From: Cyanoderma ruficeps
Lineage: Eukaryota; Chordata; Aves; Passeriformes; Timaliidae
Direction of reading: 5' to 3'
DNA length: 64,000 bases
Assembly (NCBI GenBank): GCA_008694505.1
Contig: VZDJ01007747.1
Location: 2,011,390 to 2,075,389, forward strand
Each line of letters opens with the position of its first letter. The first letter of the stretch is position 1. Below the pieces are notes generated by a model, which was not told the DNA's origin, did not search any database, and was given only the letters and a program-made list of their open reading frames with translations. Below are positions 37,352-47,170 of the stretch, in pieces. Position numbers and translations under genes: made by a program.

Positions 37352-39524
37352 AATCTGTATGCTTGAGGTATTGTTGTGATAAATTATGGAGGTACAGAAC
37401 TGAAAATGGTGTGTAGATTGTCTAAGAAATTGAGTGCAGTCAGCCTTCAAAGTGGTGGATGATGTGCTAAAACAGCTACCTTCCCCTGGTCGGGTCGCAC
37501 ATGTCGTCAACAAGCAGCTGCTTTTAACTTTGCCTTTTGCCCAGAGCACTGAAAGCAGCTGGATTTATTGAATTAATAACTGCTCCATTTGGGGTGTTTT
37601 GTTTTCCCATGGCTGTGAAATCTGGCTCTAATGTTAGGAAAGTGTAAGACACGTCTCCTTCACCAAACTAGGTGGTGCCTTTTTATGTTCTTATATGGTA
37701 CTTAATCTGTAAGGCAGAAAATAATTGGAAAACTGTGCCTGTGGAGGAATGAAATAATGAAACTTCTCTTGACGTTTCTTAACTCTCAGAGTTAAGGGGA
37801 GAAAAGGGAAGCACATAAAAATGAGACAGCCAATACAGATATGCTGAGTGTGATTTTGAGGACGCTTGTTCCAGTCCTCAAATTCATCTCTTTGGTTGCA
37901 GCACTTAGTAGTAGTCTCTTTAAATCACCTGATGTATTTTAAACAGTGTGGGAATATTAACACTAGTGGTCGGATAAATAGTTCCTGTGCTTTGGACTGA
38001 TTTTTTTCTTCTGAAGGCTCTGAATTTCATGAGACTTGTTGAGAAGTGGTGACAGTGTGTTCTGTGGATGGAGGTGGGTGAACCTGTGGCCTCTGTCCCT
38101 CTGACCACAAAGACATAAGGAATGTCCTACTACAGAGTTTTAGGCCAATCCATCTTTTGTGTGGAGGTGTTGGAGGTAGGCTTCACTCATTCTCTAGAGA
38201 GAATTCTTGAGGTAACATCTTCAGGTTTTATAAGTCATGGCACATTTAGAGTAGTCATTCTCCTGTTAAGTCTAGTCTTTGGTGCTGAAAGCACAGGAGT
38301 TATCTTCTTAGTAATAAATTTCTAAATATTAATAAAATATGGGGGGAATTGTTTAGCTGCATTCTTGGGATAGAAAAAGAAAAGCGAAAGGAGTTGTTGA
38401 GAGCATGGGCCTGTGTATAAAATGCCTTGCATGCCCTAGTTATTGCAAGTGGCGCCTATTATCAAATCCTGATCTTGTGTCTACCTCAGCCTGTGAAAGG
38501 GGAATTCCTGAAGTACTTCAGGCCTTGTTGACTTAGCTTCCTGCAAAAGGATGACATGAGCTTGGGAAAAATGGGGCTGAATATCAAGCTTCCATGTCTA
38601 ACCACAGGTGTACCTGTTAGCTATGCATAAACTGTGCCCAACAACTATTTGGGTTTGTACTGTGGCTTCTGTATTCCTGGCAGAGGTTATTTACATATAT
38701 TTTCACCCCCCTAATGACTCTTTGGGAAAGGTAAAGGAGATCTGACTTGCTAGAGCCAAAACCTCTTAAACTTTTGAAAGCTCTCAGTCCTCACCAGAGC
38801 TATCTTCCCAAGTCAAGCACTGGCATCTACCAGCCTGTTGCTGCACCTTCTAATTCTGAAGACTCTCCCTCAAAAGAATCTTTTTACCAAAACTGCACAA
38901 TCTCCTTTATAAAGTATGGTGAAATTATTTGTGCTTTAATTTTTAGTTTACTCATATTCCTAATTTATGTTTTATGTCTCTGGAGTTTCAGAGTTCTGCA
39001 AATAGATATAAAAAATACATATGTATTGGCTTATATTGTATAGATAGATTTATGTCTTTATTGTGGAAATTACTGCTCTGGTAACTTAAAAAAATGTGCA
39101 GCTCTTAGGAGTAGAAACAGCCATTTCACCCAACCAATTTTAAAATTGCTGCAGAGGTATATGTATTTAAAAAAAAAAATGATGTGCCAGGTATTTCCTT
39201 CATTTGCTTTTAAATTGTCATAGAATATCAGAATGATTCAGTGCATTCCCTCCAGAAAGTTGGAGAGTTCAACTTTCAAATGGGAAGAAAGGCAATTTGT
39301 TCATAAAGCAGCCATCCAGTTTGCAAAACAATTTCCAAGACACTCGAGAGGGGTGAAGATAGCAAAACACAGTAACTTGTATCCTTGTTTTGTGTGTGTT
39401 CTCCTTAGTAAGTAAACAATCCCATCATCAGGTCTTCCTCCTGTGAAAACAGCTTTTTATTTAGGTTAAAGAAGTATTGTGCCTCCTCATTCTGAACTTG
39501 TTTTTCTTTTTTCCCTTTTTTCAG

Positions 39525-39698
39525 AATATATGGTATGTACTTAAAATGCATAAAATGTCCCAGGAGTTGTGTATTCTGCAGATCAGCACCTTCAGCTCAT
39601 GTTCAGCTGCCTACATAGCAATGCCTGGCTTGTGCCCACCTGTGAAAGGAGTTCTTTTAAAGATGGATATTTCTGAAGAAGTTAATTCACAAGTGTGA
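39525..39698 (+). CDS. Possible exon after a strong acceptor, unrecognised
   Basis: A 20-plus base T/C tract ending TTTTTTCAG (39499-39524) is one of the best acceptor-like sequences in the window. The frame beginning AAT at 39525 is open for 57 codons to a TGA ending at 39698. The peptide includes MHKMSQELCILQIS and VLLKMDISEEV and resembles nothing I know. As a terminal exon it lacks a nearby AATAAA signal. As an internal exon, a weak donor at CAA/GTGTGA (39692/39693) would end in phase 0, which matches the phase-0 start of the candidate at 40153. A second frame is open for about 28 codons. It may be a chance frame next to a polypyrimidine run. Confidence 0.2.
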   Translation, partial: NIWYVLKMHKMSQELCILQISTFSSCSAAYIAMPGLCPPVKGVLLKMDISEEVNSQV

Positions 39699-39790
39699 AC
39701 TGTTCTTACAATGAGACAAGATCACTTCTTGTAATATTCTGTGGTGGTCACCCTCCTTTATTGCAAATTTGTTAACTTTTGGAATGGATG

Positions 39791-39819
39791 AAACAACTCC
39801 AGATATAGTGGTAGGGGGA
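39791..39819 (+). repeat. 29-bp direct repeat, copy 2
   Basis: This is identical to 37141-37169. It is followed at once by a short duplication: GATCCATGT occurs at about 39818-39826 and again about 12 bases on (39830-39838). The arrangement suggests that this copy is a patch inserted by template switching or end-joining repair, with 37141 as the source. Confidence 0.85.
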
Positions 39820-39899
39820 TCCATGTTTCGATCCATGTCCAGAGCAGATTGGTCCAGTACACTGAGTAAGGAGAGAAAGATTTGAGAAAACAAGGCACA

Positions 39900-39941
39900 T
39901 TTGTGTTATTAAAAACTGAATTTGTGTTATTAAAAACAGTA
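39900..39941 (+). repeat. 21-bp tandem duplication
   Basis: TTTGTGTTATTAAAAAC occurs at 39900-39916 and again at 39921-39937, with a period of 21 bases. The two units differ only at their ends. It lies 80 bases from the second copy of the 29-bp repeat. Confidence 0.85.
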
Positions 39942-40152
39942 AGATATGGGAGGTGGAGGAGTGGGGAACTGGAGTAAGGAAGTGTTACGGTTGGAGTTTT
40001 CTGAATGAAACTGTAATTTATGTAGGGACATTACGAGCTTGCTAAATTAGTGTTTTCCAAGGAAAAACATTTAGCTACGAATTTCACATGAAACCTCATC
40101 TATCCCCATCCTTTTCTCTATAAAGTGCTCATCACATTTTTCATCTGCTTAG

Positions 40153-40349
40153 ATACACACCAGGCTTGTGGGAACATTAATAAGGAGTATGAGAAATGCT
40201 GGTAATGCCTTGCTGCTAGCTACAGGACCTGGCAGCAATCCTGAAAAGAAACAGACCTTTGAGAAAATTTTAGAAATGCTTCCAGGTCACTTTTGCCATA
40301 AGTTTGTGCCCATCCTGCTTTTTGTGGGGATCAGAATGCAATTGATAAG
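40153..40349 (+). CDS. Possible internal exon of an unrecognised transcript
   Basis: TTTTTCATCTGCTTAG precedes the stretch, and a consensus donor, ATAAG/GTAAGA, follows it. The 197-nt interval is open in one frame from its first base (phase 0) and ends with two bases of a codon (phase 2). The 65-residue peptide has a basic start, a central GPGSNPEKKQTFEKILEML segment and a hydrophobic end (FVPILLFVGI). I do not recognise it. If joined directly to the candidate at 52939, the reading frame would stop after about nine codons (TGA at 52967-52969). That would make the pair a possible 3' end of an open frame. The codon pattern looks more gene-like than most frames here, but a 65-codon open frame is not rare in this window. 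Confidence is therefore low. Confidence 0.3.
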
Positions 40350-42279
40350 GTAAGATCTTCAGAGTGTTCACTCCAAAAAATAATTCTTAGAAGTGGAAGT
40401 TATTTTTACTAAGACTGTTCTGAAATAGTGATTTTCTTTGTTTTTGGTTTCTCCTCAAAACAAGAGGCGAGTATGTCAGCATGGAAAATGTTATTCTTGG
40501 GAGTTAATTTTGCAAAATTATAAGCAATATGTAAAGAGGGTTTTGTAGCAACNAATCTAGACTTAAATTATATTTGAGCCCTAAAGTTGCTTGGACTTTT
40601 AAACGTCGAGAGCATTGACAGAGTATGAAGGAGCTCAGCCCCTTCAGTGGTGGTGTTCTGTGTCTTGCCAATATAGTCTGTAACTGGATGAATTGTTAAT
40701 CAGAACAGAAGCCAAAAAGTGATTTAAGCCAAAAATATTCATCCTGTCTCTTCTGTAGCTTTACTTTCAAATACATCCATAGTATTTTTGGAAATTATAT
40801 TTTCCAATTTTAGCATAATGTTTGGACTAGGTAGAATGCATAGTAATTACAGCTGATTTTCATGGCACCAAGTAGATTATTTTTAGCTACATTATTTTCA
40901 CTAAGATAAATTAAACCAACATAAGTCAATGGCCACTTTCTGCAAGGGAATGTGCATTCACCTTGTCTGCTTGTGTTCTCCCTAGGATGATGCTCTGTAG
41001 GAAAAAAAAAGACACCTAAAATTGTTTTAATCCTTTACAGTTACATTAAAATGATGTGGCTGTCCAGCTGATAAATTGATTCCATTGTATCTGTTCTGAA
41101 TTTATATAGATAGCAAAGTTCTGCACGGTCATAAATGATTTATCTTTTGTATTTGGAGGAGAGTCATAATCATTCACTCTTTTTCAAGTCTAGTTTGGCA
41201 ACTTTATCTCACTTGCAGTTTGCATTTCTGAAAGTGGAAATATATTCTGCAGCTTTTGATGTGTTGATTGGTAAGAAGGTAAAGACAGCTGCACACATGT
41301 CTCCAGAGACTCAGCTCAATGGCTAAATGAAGACCTCTAGTGCTTTCTTGTTAGCCAAGATAGATCTACATCCAGATGAACCACAATTAGTCAATAGTGA
41401 AGGCTATAGGTTCATGTGATCAGAAGCCACAAATCAGTTTTCCCTAGGACTTAGTTATTGGCAGATAGTGCCTTAGGCTATGCCTTGCTGCTGCTTGCCT
41501 GACTGTAATTTTTCCCCTAGTGAAGTTTTTAAAGTCACATACTGAGACAGGAGCTGTGATCTCCTGACAACGTGACTGTCACTGGCCTGTCAAATATCAA
41601 TTGCTTATCAAACAAATTGTCTGCTACTTTAATGTACCTGGCTCCTTGCTATTAACAAAGCTTAAAATGCTGCTGGTTTCTGAATGCTATTTACTCTGTT
41701 GGTGCCTCTCTGCTTACCCACACACCCCCTTTTTTTTATATAGCATGGGCCAAATCCTTCCTTCCTGCGACATCAATTCAGCACCCCTGAATGACTTATA
41801 GCCAAGGTGGCTGTGTATCATTGTGAACCTGTGAAACTGTATCAGTAAACCAGGAAGGAACCCTAATTCCTGTTGGAATCTAAACCCTAGGCCAAAACGA
41901 TTTTGTTTCAGAATGTTTGCTTAATGCATTTATTTGCATGCTCATGCTGTAGGCTACTCTGCATTTGGTTTTAGCTAAAATTAGAAGCAAAAATACATTG
42001 TGAGGAAATTCCATTTCAGGTTTTCCAAGAACTTGAGAGCTGGTGGGCTGGAAAACTATACAATGCTCACAGTGACAGATAAATATTATTTCCTAATTTC
42101 ATGGGTAGCTAAAATAAGTCTCAGAGAAGCTGCATTACTTCCTCACCCGTGAAGGAGTTGCAGATGGACACCACAGGTCTTATCATCTGCCCCTATTAGT
42201 AGCTACTAGCCAGTCTGTCTCCTGTGCAGATGATTTACATGCCAAAATGGCTTCTAGGCAGCACACTAGTTGAATCAAA

Positions 42280-42620
42280 TCACACTTTTCTCATTGCTGC
42301 TGTGCAAATAAAGCAAAAATTAAGGCCAGTAGAACTAAAAGTAATTTTTCAATGAACTGAGCATATAAAACGTGCTTTAAAATTTCCAGCACCCTGCAGT
42401 GATGGTGATTAGTTAAAGAAACACCACAGCCCTGTTACTGTCACATCTTTCAAAACCTTTTTGTATTACACAAAGGTGGTCTAAGAAATTAATTAAAACG
42501 TTGGACAATAACATAATCGGGGATATCTATATTTGCAGTCTTTTCTCTGTGCTTGCATACATCTTTTATCTGTCAAGTACAGCAAATAGCTAATTAGCCC
42601 CTTTTTAAGTGCTTCACTGC
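42280..42620. promoter_or_regulatory. Possible conserved noncoding element
   Basis: The block contains ATTAATTAAAACG (about 42489-42501), ACATAATCGGGGATATC (about 42511-42527), CAAATAGCTAATTAG and an ACAAAGG word near 42470. These resemble homeodomain, bicoid-type and TCF sites. Two CpGs survive in a very AT-rich setting. There is no open frame or simple repeat. A role as an enhancer is an inference from appearance. Confidence 0.25.
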
Positions 42621-43059
42621 TTATATTGGAGCTATAGTCATGCCCTAGTGGGATGGTTTCCAGGAAACCTGATATATATTCTCAGCTGAAAGAGCATAAG
42701 CTTGTTTGTGGGCTACTAAGAAATTGGTAGAGATTAAAAAATGCTCATTTAAAAAACACAGTTGTTTGTTTCAAAGAACATCTGATCTGTTGGCATTTGA
42801 AAAACAGAACAAGCCAAACCCCAGAGTTCCTATATGGCTCCTACCTAGCAAAACTTTGCCAATGTCCATGAGAGTGTTACTAAATATGAGCTCCTGGATA
42901 TCACCTAATGTGTTCCCTAAAAGGCAGGGTTTTAATATGACTGGTGATTCATCGTGCTAAAATCTTGCTCTTATTTGCTCATTTTCTGCTTGGGCAAAAG
43001 TCCAGCATAGTTGGAACTGAACTAATGTGCACTTATTTTGACAAGCTGCCTTAAAAGTA

Positions 43060-43400
43060 TTAGCTAGATAATGTGTTACACCACTGTGTATTAGCAATAA
43101 AGTAATGAATTTGACGAATAAACAAATCACCTTAATTTTATATGATAATCAAGAACGTTACAACTCAAAGAGATGTTGGGAGAGCCACTCCCTCCTCTTT
43201 CTGCATGACAATCTTTATGATAGAAAGGCCTCTTCGAGGGTTACTATAACATAAAATGTCACATGCCATCTCATGCTGACCACAAAAATAACTCAAGGCG
43301 CCACTGTGCTGCAATTACCAGCTGTAAGATTATGATGTTTTGACACAGGTGAGGCAAAGACTTCCAGGCACAAATAGAGTGAAAGTATGACTTACACAAC
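43060..43400. promoter_or_regulatory. Possible conserved noncoding element
   Basis: Isolated CpGs at GACGAATAAAC, AACGTTAC, TTCGAGG and AAGGCGCC are preserved in AT-rich DNA. The block also has GACCACAAAA (RUNX-like) and CAATTACCAGCTG (homeodomain plus E-box-like) words. No frame or repeat explains the sequence. Confidence 0.25.
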
Positions 43401-44904
43401 TATTTCCTCACAAAAATACCATGTATTACTTATATTCCAAAAGCATAATAAGAAAAGACTTCTATTTAGACACCTGAAACTAAGTTTGGCCACCAATTAA
43501 TTTGCAATGTGACAGCAGAATCTGGCTACAGTTATTTAAAAATTTCTACTAGTTTATTTGCCTTCTGAGTAAATCTGCTTGTGTCTGCTGTTCTCCCTCA
43601 TTGAAAAGTATGAATTACGGTAGAGGATGATTGAATATCAATGTTTGTTTATGTTCCACTATCTTTCATAAATGTGAGAGCAACTCTTTATTCACCAAGC
43701 AGTATTTTTCCGCAAGTGGTGTGGCTGAAGATATGGTGGGCTACTTATGAAGTAGAATATTATGTATTTGAAAATAGTAATCACATAGCTCTGTGTTTTG
43801 GTCCAGTGAAAGGGCATCTTACAGACACCAAGCAGTATTTTCTATGATAGCTGTTTGTTATGTATATAGACTACACAGATTTTTGAATGCAACTTTGGGG
43901 CAGATCATTATGTTAAAAAAATGTATAAAAAGGCATTAGTCACCTCATTCTTCCTTTCTGTGCAAGTTTGTTTTGCAAGATTTGTCGCTCCCCTGATATG
44001 TAGTCCTATAATATCTCTTCTCTAACATTTAGTTCATTTATTTGTTGTTTTTTAAAAAATGGTGGAATTTGCAGCTGCAGTAAAAAGAATATTAGGCTAA
44101 TATACCAGATGAGTTGCTTCCATAGCAAAAGCCCTCACACATGTCTAGGAGCAGCTTCACAGTGCATAAAAATAATTTTTATATTGGCCCATCCGGCTCC
44201 ACAGATTTCCACAGGTTGTGTGCCCATGCTGAATTCTGCAAAAGAAAAATATCCCTGTTGGAGATGTGTTCCCCTGGGAGGGAGATGCCTGGCCATGGGT
44301 CTCTGTCATCCCTATGCTACTCTTGAGGCTCGGGGGCCTCGGGGAGCTCAAGAGCTGGTCTGAGCCTTCCACGTGCAGCTTTTTTGAGAAAAGGAAAGGC
44401 ATAGATGACAATACTGCAGCCTTGGTATTAAGGTAGATTGGTAGGTAGGAAGGCTTGAACATTGCACTCCACAACACAAAGTAACTGAAATACTCATTAG
44501 GTTGGCATTGGGGCATGAAAACCTCTCCTTACTACCACTACTAGCGAATTGAGATGCCCTAACCCTAGTATTTAGTTTGAAAGTTTTGATAAATGTTCCT
44601 GTATGGCAGGAGAAGCAAAAATGAAACTTGCTCAGGATTCTGCTACTGGGCAGCAAAGTGGGAGATGCTGAAGTGACTGGATGGCTTCAGGCTGAATTTT
44701 TGATTTCTGAAAAAGGTATAATCAGATTTCTTCAACCCACTGAAGAGTTATGAGTTCACATATCCTAATACCTTTGAGGTGCTTTGTTCTGTGGTGAGGG
44801 GGAGAAAGGGTAGATGGCAGAAAGGGTAAATACTACATACCCATTAAACACTGTAATGTTCTCTTCATCCTGCCTCTGTGCTCACCCTTGTCTACATAAC
44901 TATA

Positions 44905-45080
44905 CAGAATCATAGAATCATTTAGGTTGGAAAAGACCTTTAAGGCTGCTGAGCCCAGCCATTAGCCCAGCAGTGCCAAGACCATCACTAAACTATGTCC
45001 CTAAATGCTGCACTTACGCAGCTTCTAAATATCTCCAGGGATGGTCACTCCACCACTTTCCTGGGCAGCCTGTGCCAAGA
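44905..45080 (-). mobile_element. CR1 LINE, short 3'-end fragment
   Basis: On the minus strand the fragment ends in GGTCTTTTCCAACC followed by ATGATTCTATGATTCTG, the short direct repeat that terminates avian CR1 elements. Upstream in element order are the typical words GACATAGTTTAGTGATGGTC, CATCCCTGGAGATATTTA and CAGGCTGCCCAGG. The copy is truncated at about 45080, so only the 3' untranslated region and the end of ORF2 remain. It belongs to a different CR1 subgroup from the 3.5-kb copy, judged by its ACATAGTTTAGTGATGG block, and retains the terminal repeat better. Confidence 0.93.
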
Positions 45081-45993
45081 CTGAAAAAGGACATGAGGAC
45101 ATATATAACCATGCAATTATACCTTTTCAGATACAAGTCTGAATCAGTTTTGTTCCCATTCCAGTCTCTGGGAAGTGTTTTCTGAGCATGATGGGTTTCA
45201 GCATTAAAGTGAAGGAATGAAACTCTATACTACAGCAGCATCCACAGGAGGGAAGGGCGAGAGAGGGGTGTTAGAGAAAGGTAAAGTGCACATAAAACTG
45301 CATAATGTCACCTGCTGCTCCCCATCATGCAACTTAAGAAATGCACAGGAATTTACAATGTACAAATGTTCTGCTTTGTAACTACTGAATTTCATGGTTG
45401 CATATTTGCCACTTGTGAATTTGTAACTGGATATTAGCAATTCCAAATAACTGGGATGTTTCTGCACACGTAGCCCTTTAAAAAGTATAGTAAGAATGAG
45501 AGACAACCTGAGTATTCACTGTAGAGGGCACAAAAGGAAACAGAAATGCTGAGAACTGTTGTGCAGTTAGCTATTAAACTGAAACAACCATGTTAAATAT
45601 GCAAGCATGAGCTGATATGATCCACAAAGCATTTCCAAATGGATATCATAGAAACAGTTATGTTGTCCAAGCAAGAGGCTAAAGCCAAAGGGTTGTGGGC
45701 AAGGTGGTTAAAATGTAATGAAGGCATTAGAAACTATTGCTGGGGAAAAACCCAACTATTATTTGATCCCCTCATGTTACTTTCTACAGAATGGGATTAG
45801 ATCCAATCTGGCAGTGGTATTGGGTTTATACACCAATATGTGAGAGGTAGAATTTTGCAGAACTAAACTGATCCCCGATTTCATTCACCTCTTCTGAAAT
45901 ATTGCAAGTGTAACAAGTATTAGATGACCAGAATGTAACGTATTACAGCTACCACATAATATAAGTGACATGCAGTGATTGTTACACTCTAGA

Positions 45994-46041
45994 TTTATTA
46001 TTATTGTTACTGTTATTATTATTAATTATTATTGTTATTGT
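45994..46041 (+). repeat. Degenerate (TTA/TTG)n microsatellite
   Basis: A run of TTATTATTATTGTTACTG-type triplets extends for nearly 50 bases with substitutions. It accounts for the leucine- and isoleucine-rich chance frames that cross it. Confidence 0.85.
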
Positions 46042-46499
46042 AATTTTGCTGTTACTATTAGCCTTAGAGTTTGCCTTTTCATTTTGTGTTTTCTCAACAC
46101 ATATTACATCAAGGTTCATGCATCGATCTGCCTGGATATTCTTAATCCTACTGTCCTATCCTAATTTTTCCATTTTAATACTACTAGGTCATATCGTATT
46201 AGCAAATCCTTGAACATATCAAATAAATATGTGAATTAAAAAGGAAAAATTGAGAAGAATGTAAAATTTTAAACACTATGCACCAACTATTAGAATTTCC
46301 AAAATTAATGTTTTTCTAAAGCACGGTTTTCTAAAACAAATATAATTTTTTTGTTTATAATTATGATTCAATTTTTTAGAATCTTCCTGATTCAGAAGGA
46401 AAACTAATTTCCATGTTAAACAAAAAATCCAGTTAGAAATCAATATTAAAAATAGACATACTCTATGATGCATTCATGCCATATGGCAAAAAGCTTTAA

Positions 46500-47170
46500 C
46501 TATCTGCTTCCAGTGATGTTTGTGAATTATAATCAAATCAATGTTTAGCAGAGTGAGGAGTTGATTTCCCCTTTGCTTTATTATTTTCAACCTTTTACCC
46601 TCCATACTGTTGGATTACGAAATTTTTCCCGTTTCTTTAAGGCCCTTTGTGGTCTGCTGGCCAAATTCATCTGTATGCATCATTTTCAGTAATATTGAGA
46701 GTTATACCTTCCATGTGTCTTTGGCACTGCATGATGAAGCGCTCTATTTATATTAAAATGAAGAAGTTCCTAAGGGAGACATAGAACAGAATGAAACAAC
46801 AAACAGAGCTTTCGAGAGTGGATATGTGAAGTGACAGTGACAGCAAAATGGTAGCTCTCGTTACGGAGTGGCCCAAAGGGCTGCAGGAAGACTTATAGCA
46901 TGAGCCACACTGGCTTGAACCTGGCAGCTCTTAGAGGCTTAAGGACTTGCCACAAGAAGATGTTTTACAAGGCGGAAGTTAATCAAACAATTTCTCAAGA
47001 TTGCACATCCTGATTTGGGATGTCACTGACAAAAGAGTTTGTGAGTGGCTTTGCTATATATAAATGAGAGGAATTATTTTAGCATCAAGCCATATTTCTT
47101 CATTTAAATCAGCATGCAACAATATTGCTGTTGTTATGATTTACTTAGTCTAGATAATAGGAGAAACAAG
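46500..47170. promoter_or_regulatory. Possible conserved noncoding element
   Basis: The block combines AT-rich words (CTTTATTATTTTCAA, ATATATAAATGAGAGG) with preserved CpGs at CTCTCGTTACGGAGTGG (about 46855-46871) and TTTCGAGAG. The inverted pair ACATCC...GGATGT (around 47005-47022) could bind a dimer. No open frame or repeat explains it. Its regulatory nature is inferred only from texture. Confidence 0.25.

Larger units (their letters stand above)
20984..39524. other. Noncoding DNA, no gene recognised
   Basis: Eighteen kilobases without any recognisable gene, RNA gene or transposon. Local features listed separately are a palindrome with a tandem duplication at 22.1 kb, a possible regulatory block at 23.5 kb, a polypyrimidine tract with an N at 30.6 kb, a 15-bp local duplication at 31.0 kb, C runs at 37.3 kb and one half of a 29-bp direct repeat at 37.14 kb. 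The remainder is AT-rich sequence with scattered short frames that show no motif. Confidence 0.5.
40350..44904. other. Noncoding DNA with two possible regulatory blocks
   Basis: No gene or transposon was recognised. An isolated N lies at 40553 in otherwise unremarkable sequence. Two blocks at 42.3-42.6 kb and 43.1-43.4 kb look constrained and are entered separately. The frames on both strands at 44.1-44.7 kb overlap each other and have no motif. Confidence 0.5.

Noticed and set aside
44157..44516. 119-codon minus-strand frame
   Set aside because: It overlaps opposing frames, has no motif, and there is no splice or promoter context.
45994..46041. CRISPR-like or other regularly spaced array
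   Set aside because: It is a simple triplet microsatellite without spacers. No regularly interspaced repeats occur anywhere in the window.
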